Positions 11,776-24,325 of a stretch of 64,000 nucleotides of DNA are shown one piece after another. The stretch is from Lathyrus oleraceus (lineage: Eukaryota > Streptophyta > Magnoliopsida > Fabales > Fabaceae): contig NC_066583.1 in the NCBI RefSeq assembly GCF_024323335.1, forward strand, positions 363,237,877 through 363,301,876, given 5' to 3'. The number at the start of each line of letters is the position of its first letter. The stretch's first letter is position 1. The translations under genes were made by a program, and so were the position numbers. Below the pieces are notes generated by a model. That model was not told where the DNA came from and did not search any database. It saw only the letters and a program-made list of their open reading frames with translations.

Positions 11776-12387
11776 TGTTACGGACATCGGAAAATGATGT
11801 CTACTGACACCAAAAAGGGAAGGACCCACACGGGGATCAACACGACACCTACTGGTATCGTAAGAACGACATCTACATGTGTCAAGACAAGGCCAGACAC
11901 TTGCCAGAGACTAAGCTGGGGATAATCAGGCTTTCTTTTCACGAGCGGGGGAGGAAATAAACCTCTCTGGGGATTACCAATCCTGAATGCTGTCAAGAGC
12001 AACTGCAGCAAACGTGCCATACAGATGTTGAAAAATGATCCATCTCTGCTGGGGATATGATCTAATACGGTTTAACACATGTATGCATATGTTTGAGCTT
12101 CTATGGAGTAATGCTCCATATTGAATGGAAATGCTATGCGATTTGAAGATGCAAATGCAAATGATTACTATATGCAAGATGCAAAGGCTAAAAATCCCTG
12201 CTGGGGAAAACTGGTTGCTCTGTTGAGCACACGATCCTGTTTTGATCTTCCAACTCTGTGGGGAGACGCAACAACTCTGCTGCGGATGCTAACTGATCTG
12301 ACACTCTGGGGACGGCAGAGACACCAACTCAACTGGGGAGTCACCTGTTGGGGAAAACACCAACCTTCCAATCATGCTGGGAAATAG

Positions 12388-13442
12388 TGTTGGAGAATTG
12401 CCATCCAAGGCGCAGCGGAATTTAAAAATTTCTCCATTTAGTGATCCTTACGAATGGGCATGATTAGTGATAGAATCGTTACCTCTTGTGGCGATTCAAA
12501 CCTTGGATGCAAATCCACGGGGCGATCACGAACGTTGAACGATGACAACGTCTCTACTCAGTCCACACGAACGGATTCCTTCAATCGCAGTGCTAGCTGT
12601 TATGAATGAAGACTTTGAGTGAGAGAGAGATACAAAATTCCAACTCTTCAGTTGTGTTTTCTATCTCAGTGAGTTTCAATGCTTCTACCCAAGGGGTTCT
12701 ATTTATAGAACCACTTGTGTGGGCTTCAAGCCAAAAAGCCCATTTAAGTGCATTTTGGCCCATATCTCATAATATGCCAAAATCACTTAAGTATTTGGTA
12801 CCTTACCATATTTCGTATTCTGCTTAAGTACACCGTACCTTACGATGTTCCTTAATTATTCTATCTCTCATCAATCCGTCCTTTGTGTGTGACCCTATAG
12901 GTTTTCGCGACGTTGGCAATTATATTAAATCACGCATTTAACATAATAAACAGTGAGCGGTATCTAGCAACACATCACTGCTACCCAAGTCACGAAAATG
13001 TCATGTGATCTGACAAAACCTCCTGTGATAATAATTATGTGTATAATTACCCCTTTGCCCTTATGTCTATATTGAACACAAGGTATAGACCGTGTCACCC
13101 TTGTCCAGTTCAATATTGGGCCCATAGACATTTATCCTGTTACGCAGGATTGGCAAATTCCATCTAGCACACTCATGTCCCTCAGCATGCTTCGTGGAGT
13201 ACCCATCAACTGTCTTTATGGTTATCCAGTTACGGACAATGTTGGATCAGCAATAAAGCACTTGACTCTACATCTAGGATTCATAGTGGTTTCAGGTCGA
13301 AGAGTGGTATACACTATTATCACCATGAGAATAACTTATGACACTTTGCATAACTTTCTATATAGTATTCTCATAGCGGGTCAATCCGGTATAAATATTA
13401 CTCCTAATATTCATACCTATGTTTAAGACTTGATAACTTTTC
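12388..13442 (-). repeat. Copia 3' LTR, distal part
   Basis: Matches 24326 to about 25372. It stops after TTGATAAC, where the solo LTR is inserted. The remainder is at 19340-19623. Confidence 0.9.
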
Positions 13443-16400
13443 TGTAGCGGTGTATTCGTCGCTATATGATTTATCGATTAAACCATAAGCAAGAGATACA
13501 TTGAAATTTCGAGTCGCCACCGCACTTTTATTTATCCAAAGGACTGGCTAAAAAGCGAACAAAAGCCTAAGAAGTTTTACACGTAGAAAACTAATAAAAG
13601 ATCAGAGAGTCTGGGTAAGGGGTAAATTACGCAATGGGAAGGTGTTAGGCACCCACTACGTCCTAGGTACTCCTAGGGAGCCCTTTTCACACTTGTTGTA
13701 AAAAATTGTTATTTGTTATGACATAAGTATTGTGCAAACATGATTGGGATGATGAGAAAAGAATGTACAAGTTAGTTATTTTTGTGTTATTGGGTTTGAA
13801 CGGATGAACCCGCTGCCTACGTACCTTCCATCAAAGGTAAGGATCAAAACGCCGTAGTTCGGCTAAAAGATTTCCAAAAGTTGGTGGATTCAGTTTTAAA
13901 CACAAGCACTGAGGCTTTTCATTATCAATGGGAGAACACTCGACCAAAAACAACATCCACCATGCGAGGATAGCTTCGACGTACTAGAGGGGTTAGCCCT
14001 GTTTTCAGTACGGAAGTCTTACTGTCGACTCACTAAGGATAGGCAAGATTTACATCAACCACAATGATAATTGAAACCTATGGCTAATGCATGAAAAGAT
14101 TAACAATGGACAAAGCCAAAACAAGTGAATGAGTGAAGTTAATTGATTGTGATTATGAAAGTGAAAGTCAAAGTATGATTAAGATTGATTCAAAAGAAGT
14201 ATTATGAAATGGGATTTGAAAAAAAGTCAAGGACTTGGGTCCAGGTTTTTAGTTTGAAAACATGAAGATGTTTGCACAATATCTATGTTAAGTTTGAAAT
14301 CAAAGTGTGAAAAGGATTAGGACATAATGAATGATGAATGGATGAAGATGGATCGTAAAACTTCTTAGAAGGTTCACTTCTTGAAATCATATGGGAGATG
14401 ATTCAAGTGTGTCCTTTGGAATAGCAATGGATAATAACAAGCAAGAAAGTCAACAAAAGCGGATATCGGATGCCAATCACTGGGCTTATACCAATCTCCT
14501 AAAATAAAACTGGATATCAGATGCCACTCAATGGACTTACACTAATCTCCACAGAAGAAAACAAGAGATGAAACACGAAAGTCAACTGCCAATCTATCTG
14601 GACTTAGGTTAACTCCACGGATGATCACAGGAAAACCAAAGCCACATTACAGGGACTTACAATGGATCCTCACATACAAGAACAAAAGCAACAATATGAT
14701 CACAGGAATGCAAATGCCAACTTACAGGGACTTATAATTGCAACCTCTCATACAAACAGATAAACCAACTTATGATCACAGGAAAGCAGATGCCAACTTA
14801 CAGGGACTTATAACTGCAACCTCACATACAAATCAAACAGATCAAATTATGATCACAGGACAACAGATGCCAACTTACAGGGACTTATAACTGTATCCTC
14901 ACAATCAAACAAACAAAACAACAGAAGATATGAGTGACCAATGAGGTCTTACACTCTATCCTTCCATATCATAGGAGCAAATGCCAAAGCAATGGACTTA
15001 CAATTGTCCTCAATGGGTAAGCAATAATGATAGCATCACAAAGACAAATGAGATGATTATGCATTAATGAGCAATAAATGATGATGAGTGCATAGAGCAT
15101 GAAGCAAGCATGCAAACATGTGCATATGAAGCAAACAATCAATCAATCAATATCAAACAGCACACTCTATAGCCAAACAAGGAGGCTCACACAAGAGGGT
15201 TAGGCACTGAGGCCAACTGGAATAGGGTCACAGAGTTGCTCTTAACCTTGCCATTGAGAGGCTAAGGTGAAGCAGATGAAAGGAGATGAGGGGTGTGCCT
15301 CATTGCTCTTATCCCTGATCAGGGAGAGCATTTAATAATAGAATGTGGGGGAGTTCAGAAAGATGGAACTCTCTCCCCATTATTGACTCGATTGATCTTG
15401 GGTTTTTATCTCGATGCTTCAACCATGTAATGGGAGCAAGGAGAGGACACACTGAATAGTAGGGGATAGGCTACTTATCCCTTTGATCTACCAATTGCCT
15501 TACTTGAAGGACTTTTCCTGCTTGGGACAATTTTAAACACACACAGGCATTGCCTCTTAAGGAGGACTTCAGACAGTTTGCCTGGTCAAATAACAGACCG
15601 GGTCTCCAGACTACATGAAGAAGAAGTAATTATACCTCAAAGCAAATTGCTAAATAGCAAAGCAAAGCAAGTTCAAAGAACTTAAGCAACTAAAGTACCT
15701 GAAAAAGTCAAACCAATTAGTAAACAGTTCAACAGTTTAAAACAAAAGGAATGGATAAACAACAGTCAACCACAGAGGGACCAATGTGCAAAGCACAAGA
15801 CTCAACTATATGAGTCACACCTACAAAACAAGGGTTAGCACATGATATATATAATCCAACTCAATCAAATTTGAATGGTTTCTTTGAGGCATTGGTGCTT
15901 AACCTGAAACATTAACTCAATTGTAAGCTCAAAAGACCACTAGGACTAGCCTAGGGTCAAAGATGAAAGAAAAAGTCAAAACAGCAAGGAAAAGTCAACC
16001 CAATTCATGTTCAAACATTTAAGAAGCTACCTCAATTGGATTCACAATCAAATCATGCATCAATGTCATTTTATAGACCAAAGAAGTCAAAACATGGCAA
16101 GAGGGAGCACACAAAAGGTCAACAGCAAGACCAAGCTCAAAAGCAGTCAAAAACAATTCCAAAAATCATGAAATAAATCATACTCAATCACAATCCATAA
16201 CATAGCATGCATATGAAATTTCATCTCAATTGGATCATGGGAAGATAGTCAATTAAAATCAGGAAGTCAACACAATTTCAAATGTGCACAAAGAAGTCAA
16301 CAAAACATGTATCAACTTCAAAAAATCATAACAAATTGGAAACAGATGAGAAATGGATGGGATTAACACCAATGCAAAGCTCAAGATGTCTAGTATTCAC

Positions 16401-19339
16401 ATGTGAAATTTAATGATCATACAATAAGGCATGAGGATTTCCCAAAGGATTTGGCATCATGTATCATATAAAGTCAACATTTGACTAGGCAGGGAAGAAA
16501 AATCTCAAACAAATTGGAAACAGCATGATTAAATCCAAGAAAAATCACACACAAACTAGACATGTAAGAGATCATTCATGCAAAATTTGGGGTCAATTGG
16601 ATAAGAGGAAGCAAGTTAACAAAATTCAAGAAATTGCATATCATTGATGTGACACAAATTGTCACACCCTACTTCAAAAAATCATATCTAGCAAACCACA
16701 AATGATAAATACACAAACTCTACATCAAAACAAAGATGAATGAGTCTAGTTTCACCACAAAAAATTTCAGGGGCATTGGATACATCATGATCATTTCACA
16801 AGAGTTTTGGCAAAAAGTATCACATAGGCATACATGTCAAGAAACTTAATAGCATTCAAAATCCAGCCAGCCAAAAATTAATCAAAAATCAGGGCAAAAT
16901 AGTAGACATTCATGTGATCATTATGGAAAAAATCTCGTGATTTTTGGATTTAATTTGAGTGAGAAATGGATTGTTGAAGTTGAGTGATAAATTGGATGAA
17001 ACATGATCAACTGACATGAATTAATGGTCAAACATGGTCAGCGCATGACAGTTTTGTAAATATTGCATCACTTATCCAAAACTCTGCGTTTTGGAAAGGG
17101 CCACGAAATGTTTTGATTGGCCACTAGCCAATGAAACAGTACACGAGCCAATGGAGCTTCAAATTTTCTGGGTTCTAAAACCCTTAGGGTTTTGTTCAAC
17201 AACAACAGCATTTGTTCAAACTCATGTTCATCATCATCCAACAATTTCAAATAGCATTAATCACATAGCATGGCAAATAATAATCCTGCAACAGCATGCA
17301 ACAAAGAACCAAACACGATGTGGAAAAAATCTGGAAAGCAGCTAGGGTTTCAACAGGGTATTCATCATCTTCATCAAAATCATCAAGAACAAGCATGCCC
17401 AGAAAATGCAAACAAGCATATCAAATGATTCAGCAAACCAAGCACGTGCATAATATAGCAATCATCATCATTAATTCGAGCTCATGAGAGAGAAATCAAC
17501 CAAAACAAGTTTGAACATAAACATGTAAACTCAGATTTTTCAGCCATATCATAATCATTTCAAGCAAGGCATAGTTCATTAGAATCAGCAAGTCAGGAGC
17601 TATCTAAAACATAGCATGGCATAGTAAATGGGGGTAGTCGAAACCTTACTTGTTTTTTGAAGAAAAATGTGAAACAGGGCTGCTTGGATGTTTCCAGCTC
17701 GAAACAGATCCCCTTTATGGTGTATAGTGATGGAATCTTGAGGTAGATTAGCTCAGCAACTCCTGGATTCCTTCAAAACTTGATTCACCATTGTTATGGC
17801 TTGAAGAAAACAGAACGTGGAGGGGGCTATGCAGGTGTGATTTGATGCTGCAAGTAGCTTCCAAATGTTGTTCAAATGAAGAAATGATGAAGGAGGCTCG
17901 TGGTGTTTTGAAGTTCTGTGCAGAAAATTCCAATCGAGCAAAAAAATGCAAAATGAGAGAGTGAGGGTATTTTCTGTTATGGCTGCTGTGATTCTAGGGT
18001 TCAAATGAGCAGAAAATGACTTTAAATATGACTGTTTAAGGTTCCCTAATGATGTGCTAAACTGGTTTTGTTTTAATGAAGTGATTTGCATTTTGCTAAG
18101 TTTGGAAAATATGGAAGTGGAGGGTGTATGGCTGCACGATTTGGGCTTGGAAACAGGCTGTAGACAGACTTCATATTTGCTGTTTTGAGTTTGCTCATGA
18201 ATTGCTAACCTTGATTTGCTTAAATGAACCAAAATGCATTATTTGCTCATTATGAACCAAAGGTGAATATGGAGGTGGTATGATGGAATGCTGCTCAATT
18301 TTGGGCTTGGAACATCTTGCAAATGACATTTAGAACAAATCCCAAATGGCCAAAGTGAGAAAAAATCAATAAATCAAAAAGTCAAACTTGAGTCAAACTT
18401 GAATTTAAATGAAACAAGTCCAAAAATGCCATTTTGATTGGCAAGGTTTTGGTGAATGAAATTTATATTTTTGGAAAGAGGAGGGAAAATGTGGTTTGTA
18501 GGAAAAAACCCCACCAAATTTGGCCAAAGGAATCATGAGATATGGCCTTTTGAAGTTCATGAAAATGTGAAAATGATTTGACCATATCTTGCAAACCATT
18601 CATGGGATTTTGGTGTTCTTGGACTTTTTGAAAATGGGAGAACAAGATCTTCAACTTTCATGTTGGGCAAAAATTCATTTGGAGCTTGTATCATGATGTA
18701 AGTTTAAGATCAAGAAGTTTCCATTTTTGGCAGTTGAAATTACAGGTCCACTTTCTATTTTGGGAAATTTCTGATTTTACTTCAAATTCTTCCATGATGA
18801 GGTTTGGCATGATACATGAGGCTTGTATGGACATGAATGAACTCCTTCAGATCAATTCCATCCATCAAATCACTGATTAAATCCACAGTTGACCAAGTTT
18901 GACCTTCTGTTGACTTTTCTAGGGTTTTGCATGACTGAAGCATTTCTGATGAATTCCAACCCCTAATTCCTTGAGAACTTGACTTCAAATGATGTCCCAA
19001 GTCATATGAGCTCTTGATTATTGATCATGGTGCCCAAATTCTGCAAGAATGGCCACCATCCACTGCAATGACTGACTGTTGACTGTCTTTGACCTAATTG
19101 CTGATGATTGCTTCAACTGCAAGCAACAAGGTTAGACTGACAATATTTTTGTACTTTTTGAATGATAAACATATGAAAAGCAAAGATATACAAATGCAAA
19201 GTATGCTTGGTGATCAAGAAACAACCCACAAGGCAAACTACCCACTAGGAGGGGACTAGGGCATGCAATGATCCTTGAGGCCATGATATGATATGATATG
19301 GGCCATGAGGGATCTTAGGGCCAAAATTGGGGTCTTACA
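13443..19339 (-). mobile_element. Ogre-like solo LTR (5.9 kb) inside the copia 3' LTR
   Basis: On the minus strand it starts TGTAAGACCCCAATTTTGG at 19339 and ends CCGCTACA at 13443. It has no coding sequence, PBS or polypurine tract. Its edge (GTCGCCACCGCACTT, TATTTATCCAAAGG) and several internal blocks match the Ogre LTRs in the same order, so it is the LTR of a related family. Flanks are CTTTTC on the left and CTCTT on the right where the intact copia LTR reads ACTCTTTATCC, giving an imperfect duplication. Most likely left by LTR-LTR recombination. Confidence 0.75.
14570..14935. repeat. Tandem repeats of about 76 bp in the solo LTR
   Basis: TATGATCACAGG begins at about 14695, 14771 and 14848. 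Each unit holds ATGCCAACTTACAGGGACTTA. Weaker units extend from about 14460 to 15010. The 57-bp tandem repeats of the Ogre LTRs (6785-6955) lie at the matching position and share an ATGCCAATC...GGGCTTACA core. Confidence 0.8.
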
Positions 19340-19623
19340 CTCTTTATCCATGATCCATGAGATGTGATCATCAGTCTACAAACATAATAGTCTTAATGCT
19401 TTAATGTTATCCCACTTCACATTAAAGCTCGACTACGGATACTTTAAGAATAGTGTCCTTATGTTTAATGTGTTCTCATGATTAAGTCACACTTAATACA
19501 TTAAACGGACTATCTATTCCAGGGACTTTATTAATCAACCATAATAAAGAAAATGCCTTTTATTATTAATAAATAATTCGATACAAGTACCAAAAGTATT
19601 GGCCTCTAGGGCTTACACCAACA
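19340..19623 (-). repeat. Copia 3' LTR, proximal part
   Basis: Matches about 25373-25656. It starts CTCTTTATCC after the solo LTR and ends ACCAACA. A short polypurine tract (minus AGTGGGACAT, 19624-19633) adjoins it. Confidence 0.9.
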
Positions 19624-19637
19624 ATGTCCCACTAGCA

Positions 19638-20012
19638 CTAGAGCCAATCAGGCATACCCCGTATGCCCATTGATCTAGTATGGCCATCATGCTTCTGCTG
19701 CGCAAGAGGCTTTGTCAGTGGGTCAACAACATTGTCAAGTGTAGGTACTTTACATATTTTCGCACAACACCTAAGTATGTGTTTGGATCGTTGGTGAGAT
19801 CTAGGCTCCTTAGCTTGTGCGATAAAACCATTGTTATCATAATAGAGACCAATGGGATCCACAATGCTAGGGACTATGCCAAGTTTATTGATCCAAACAG
19901 CTTCCTTTGCTGCACTTAAGGCAACAATATACTCGGCCCCAGTTGTAGAATCAGCAACTGCATCTTGTGTTGAACTTTTCAAGCTCATAGTGCCACCATT
20001 TAAGCAAAACAC
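19638..20012 (-). pseudogene. Copia RNase H
   Basis: 124 open codons: STTGAEYIVALSAAKEAVW, LYYDNNGFIAQAKEPRSHQR, HILRCC and PLTKPLAQQKHDGHTRSMGI, ending 12 bp before the LTR. Catalytic acidic residues are visible (Glu in GAEY, Asp in YYDNN). A segment is shortened between HILR and the end relative to typical copia RNase H. Confidence 0.82.
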
Positions 20013-20019
20013 ATAACCA

Positions 20020-20470
20020 GATTGGAATCATTCATATTAAAGCGTCTCAGCACTTTGTCTATGTATGTACTCTAACTTAGGCCAAGCAGTTTTGTGATCT
20101 ATCTCTATAGATTCTGATTCCTAATATATAGGCTGCTTCACCTAGGTCCTTCATAGAAAAGCATTTCCCCAACCAAGACTTTACTTGTTGCAGGGTAGGG
20201 ATATCGATTCCAATGAGTAATATGTCATCTACATATAATACCAGGAACACGATCATGCTCCCACTAACCTTCTTGTAGACACAAGGCTCATCTTTGTTCT
20301 TAATGAATCCATACAGTTTCACTGTTTCATCAAAACGAAGATTCCATGAGTAGGTCACAGGCTCATCTTGATCCATGAGTAATACATCACCTTGATCAGA
20401 TATCCATATATCTCAGGTAGGTGACGTATCCTGCCTGACCTACGCTGGTCTTGTTCTACTTGAGCAGGTT
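20020..20470 (-). pseudogene. pol: Copia reverse transcriptase, partial
   Basis: Only the palm region around the catalytic box remains: RFDETVKLYGFIKNKDEPCV, then FLVLYVDDILLIGIDI and LGKCFSMKDLGEAAYILGI. The fingers region upstream is almost absent, since integrase linker sequence ends only about 100 bp before. Confidence 0.8.
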
Positions 20471-20474
20471 GCTC

Positions 20475-21062
20475 TTACACAACTATTTGTGTTTCCTGCT
20501 CTGATTCCTCCATAGGTGTATCAATGCCTTGTGATTCTTGAATTTCTTCAAGCTCTACTTTCCTCCCACTGGTTCCTTTGGAAATAAAATCCCTTTCCAG
20601 GAAAACTCCAGTTCGAGCGACAAACACTTTGCCCTCAGTAGGATTGTAGAAGTGATACCTTCTTGTTTCTTTAGGATATCCCACAAATGAGCATTTGTCA
20701 GATTTGGGCTCAAGCTTAGTCGAAATTTGTTGTTTCACATAAACTTCGCAATCCCAAATCTTCATGTAAGACATATGTGGTTTCTTACCACTCCATATCT
20801 CATATGGTGTCTTTTCAACCTTTTGGATGGAACACGGTTAAGTGTGTAAGCTGATGTCAATGGTGTATGTCCTCAAAAGGAGTTTGGAAGATTGGTGTGA
20901 CTCATCATGGATCGGACCATGTCCAACAGGGTTCGATTTCTTCTCTCAGATACACCCTTCCATTGGGGTGTGCCAGGAGGAGTAAGTTGGGATAGGATCC
21001 CACACTCTTTCAGATGGTCATCAAACTCTAGGATTAAATACTCACCACTTCGATCTGATCGA
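20475..21062 (-). pseudogene. int: Copia integrase, partial
   Basis: Readable pieces on the minus strand: SDRSGEYLILEFDDHLKECG, TPPGTPQWKGVSERRNRTLL (the Glu of the DDE triad lies in VSERRNR), KTPYEIWSGKKPHMSYMKIW, then the C-terminal LEPKSDKCSFVGYPKETRRY and an acidic linker. The zinc domain and first Asp are missing, so it is inactive. Confidence 0.8.
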
Positions 21063-21106
21063 AGTGTTTTAATATTCTTACCTAGTTGGTTTTAACTCAT
21101 TAGGTT

Positions 21107-21487
21107 TCACCCTTTTGTATTAATGTTATTAATAGGCATTTCAAGATCAAGGACATATAGTCCATTGTTCATTTGTGCAGTAGCATAGAATATATCATTC
21201 AAATAAATTAAGCAACAATTGTTCTTTATTATAAATGAAAAACCAAACTTGTCCAAACAAGTAATGGAAATAATATTCCTGCTAATTGCAGGTACATAAT
21301 AACAGTTCTCTAACTGAATTATTAAACCACTAGGTAAAGTCAATACAAAAGTTCCTACGACTAAAGCAACAACCTTTGCTCCATAGCCAACTCGTAGGTC
21401 GACTTCACCTTTTGCCAAATCTCTACTCCTTTTTAGTTCCTGCACATTTGTACAAATGTGAGAACTGCATCCAGTATCTAATACCAA
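21107..21487 (-). pseudogene. pro: Copia aspartic protease
   Basis: 126 open codons, starting within the domain. The active-site motif is VLDTGCSSHICTN; LPSGLIIQLENCYYVPAI and SRNIISITCLDKFGF follow, as usual for plant copia protease. After LEMPINNINTKG the frame stops and sequence passes directly into integrase core, so the pre-integrase domain and the first catalytic Asp of integrase are deleted. Confidence 0.82.
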
Positions 21488-21583
21488 TGATGCAGAAGTA
21501 GATAAATTAATAACAAAAATACCTGAAGTTGAAGTCTCTACTCCATTCTTCTTATCTTCCAGGTACTTTGGGCAGTTCCTCTT

Positions 21584-22372
21584 CTAGTGTCCGGTCTTAC
21601 CGCAATGGAAGCAGGTGCCTTCTTTTGCTATGCCTCCACTAGGCTTCAAAGCAGCAGTGGGTCTAGGATTGGAAACTTCCTTGCCCTTCCCCTTATCACT
21701 CTGCTTAGTGGGCCTTTTGTTCTGTCTCTTTCCATTTCCGATCATCAGAATGGACTTCCCTTTTGACTTCAGATTCTGCTCGACAGTTCTTAACATGGCG
21801 AGCAGTTCAGGAAGAGATTTGTCCATATCAATCATATTGAAATTTAGGACAAATTGACTGAAGCTATCTGGCAACGATTGCAAGATCAAATCAGTTGCAA
21901 GTTCCTTTTCGAGGGGAAAACGCAATCTCTCAAGGTTTTCCACATACCCAATCATCTTAAGTACATGGGGACCTACAGGGGCTCCCTCAGCTAACTTGCT
22001 TTGAAAAAGGGCTTTTGAAACTTCAAACCTCTCATGCCTTGCTTGCTCTTGATAGAGAAACTTCAGGTGTTCGATCATACCGAATGCTGACATGTTCTCA
22101 TGTTGCTTTTGCAATTCTGAGTTCATGGTAGCCAGCATGAGACAAGCAATTTCATTGGCATCATCGACATGCTTCTTATAAGCATCTCTTTCTGCCTTAG
22201 GTGCAGAACTAGGAGGTTCCTCTTCAGGAACATGTGTCTCAAAGACATACAGCTTTTTATCATGTTTGAGGATAATCCTCAGGTTTCGGTGCCAATCCAG
22301 AAAATTTGTCCCAGACAATTTTTCCTTATCAAGGATTGATCGCAATATGTTGTTAGAGGTGTTTGTTGTCAT
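21584..22372 (-). pseudogene. gag: Copia Gag
   Basis: 262 open codons from ATG 22372. The N-terminus is typical of plant copia Gag (KLSGTNFLDWHRNLRIILKH). A UBN2-type capsid region follows (LQKQHENMSAFGMIEHLKFL, LPDSFSQFVLNFNMIDMD), then a basic linker and the first half of a CCHC knuckle (CFHCGKTGH). The next codon is TAG, where Trp is usual; the frame resumes with KRNCPKYLEDKKNG, completing the knuckle. One nonsense change therefore separates Gag from protease. Confidence 0.88.
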
Positions 22373-24311
22373 GGTAATCTACACAAGGATTAATGAAAAT
22401 ATAAGTATCATTGACATATTTAATTAGGCCTTTAATTAAACATGCTCCCACTATTTTATTCAAAACAAATGACCCTTATCATATGATTCGGAAAATCCCG
22501 TTGGAAGATTTTCTAGTGGGTCGAGATCCATATTTCACTTCGTTCTAAGTCCGCGTAGGCGGATTACACAAAACTAGGTTATTTTAGGTAGGAACTCCTT
22601 CCAATTGTATCTCATACAACTCTCGAAAATTTCAGTTGGGTGAATAACTCCTTATTCTAATCCAGCATATGGATTATTCCCAACTCTTGCTTCTAAACAT
22701 ATATATAATCTTATTATAATTTGTTTAGTTAAGTTTGACCCATTGTTTTAACAGTTGGATATTACAATTATCCCATCGCACCTTACTAATATATAGATCA
22801 TGCACCTCGCGTAGGCGAAACCTACATTATCCATTACTAGTCTTGATGAGTGTTAAAACTTGGAAAGCATAAACTTAATATTTAATTTGAGGGAATTGCA
22901 GTTTTTCTGATCTCACCGGCTTGTTTATCATATAAACCGTCTCTCACATGCATCAACATACATTCACATGCATCAACATACATACATACATACATAATGA
23001 AACAGTTATGGCCCCTAGCGCAATTGTTCTCCCAAGCCAATGAGAGAACCTAAGCTAACCTACAACGATCTAAGCTTCTCCAAGCAAGATCTTCAAGGTT
23101 GTCCTCCTTTGGCACTGACTTCTTTCCTTTCTTCATATCATTACATTACATGAAAGAAACTCATTTTACATACAAGGGAGTGAGATGAGAAAAGAAGTTA
23201 CATTTGGGAGATTAAGAGAGAGGCACGACACGCAGGTCGTATTTTAAAAACCCAAAGCAAAATAAAGGAAAACTAAGGCCATAACCGATCACCACAAGAC
23301 AATAATAAACACTTTATTATTATTATTATTATTATTATTTCCTTTAATTAATTAAAATCAAATTAAATTTCGACTACCGATCACACTACGCAGAGTTAGC
23401 CGGGGGTCCGGTGCCCGGACAGCGGGAACGGGTGTTCATTTAAAATTGACGTCGTTTAAAATTGACGTCGTTTAAAATTGAACAATTCATTTAAAATTGA
23501 CGTCGTTTTTCGTATCAACACTTGATACTTCAAAGCACTTTTTCTAGCCGAACGGGTGAATTTTTCTTGCGTTAACCGGTTAACCATATGCGTTAACCGG
23601 TTAACACTGTTTGAAAACTTTTAGAAAATTCTTTTCTGCCTTGCGTTAACCGGTTAACCATATGCGTTAACCGGTTAACACTGTTGAAAAATTTCTTGGA
23701 AAACTGTTTTCCGCCTTGCGTTAACCGGTTAACCAAATGTGTTAACCGGTTAACACTGTTTGAAAATTTCAAAAATTTTATTTCGCATTCCGTTAACCTG
23801 TTAACCATATGCGTTAACCGGTTAACACTGTTCCAAAAAGGTTTAGAAGGCTGTATTCCGTTTCTCGTTAACCGGTTAACCCTATGCGTTAACCGATTAA
23901 CACTGTTCGAAAAAGTGTTTAGAAAGCACAACTCTTGTGCAGTCAAACCCCAATCGCATAACTCTCTGACAACACAACCCTTGTGTCGTCACTAACCCTG
24001 ATGCACCAATTTCAGACCGTCAAACACATCTCGATTGTTAATTCAGTATGATTGATCAACACGTCATTGCTTCACCATACTAATGTCGGATCAAGAAGCA
24101 AACGACCATTGATCGCTCAAAGGAAAACAATCATTGAGGGTTTGAATGAACGAAACGAGAACACTATATCATATATAATGTATTTTGCATCAGGATTACA
24201 TATATCACATATATGTAACTTGATCGATCTCAATTTAACCTTTGATTCATTCTGTCTTTAATCATATTATTACAGAACAAAAACAGTTATCAGATTCATG
24301 GTTTCGTAAGT
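22373..24311 (-). other. Copia 5' leader between PBS and gag
   Basis: 1.9 kb without a gene. It contains a palindrome array (23571-23901), three TTAAAATTGACGTCG-type repeats at about 23438-23506, an (ATT)n microsatellite at about 23309-23340, and (CATA)n repeats at about 22955-22996. A leader of this length is long for a copia element. Confidence 0.7.
23571..23901. repeat. Array of ten GTTAACCGGTTAAC palindromes in five pairs
   Basis: 14-bp palindromes start at 23571, 23592, 23645, 23665, 23720, 23741, 23792, 23812, 23867 and 23888. Members of a pair are 20-21 bp apart; pairs recur every 72-75 bp. Two copies have one mismatch (CCTG at 23792, CGAT at 23888). Sequence between pairs is much less conserved than the palindromes, although all pairs are followed by ACTGTT. 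Apparent proteins here (VNRLT repeats) are by-products. Confidence 0.92.
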
Positions 24312-24324
24312 GGCTCTGTTACCA
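24312..24324 (-). other. Copia primer binding site
   Basis: Minus strand TGGTAACAGAGCC, one base off the plant initiator-Met complement TGGTATCAGAGCC, directly inside the 5' LTR. Confidence 0.8.
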
Positions 24325-24325
24325 C

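Larger units (their letters stand above)
10969..12387 (-). other. Ogre 3' untranslated region, part adjoining the 3' LTR
   Basis: Lies between the copia insertion and the LTR at 10968. It contains a 111-bp-period tandem array (about 11262-11775) and further copies of the GCTGGGGA motif (for example 11213, 11909, 12044, 12201, 12346). It ends in a polypurine tract on the minus strand. Frames here are repeat-derived and I do not call genes. Confidence 0.72.

Noticed and set aside
11236..11829. 197-codon minus-strand and 138-codon plus-strand repetitive ORFs
   Set aside because: They lie in the 111-bp tandem array; a period divisible by three keeps frames open on both strands. No start context or domain supports a protein.
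13175..13426. 83-codon ORF repeated at 24976-25362
   Set aside because: It lies in the copia LTR, present once per LTR; no domain, and the two copies differ in length upstream.
17753..18232. 159-codon minus-strand ORF in the solo LTR
   Set aside because: No recognisable domain and located in LTR sequence; similar chance frames occur throughout the AT-rich LTRs.
23571..23901. Possible CRISPR-like array
   Set aside because: Plant retrotransposon context; repeats are 14-bp palindromes in pairs with related spacers, and no cas genes are present.
23593..23995. ORFs with repeated VNRLT residues on both strands
   Set aside because: By-product of the GTTAACCGGTTAAC array, which reads the same on both strands.
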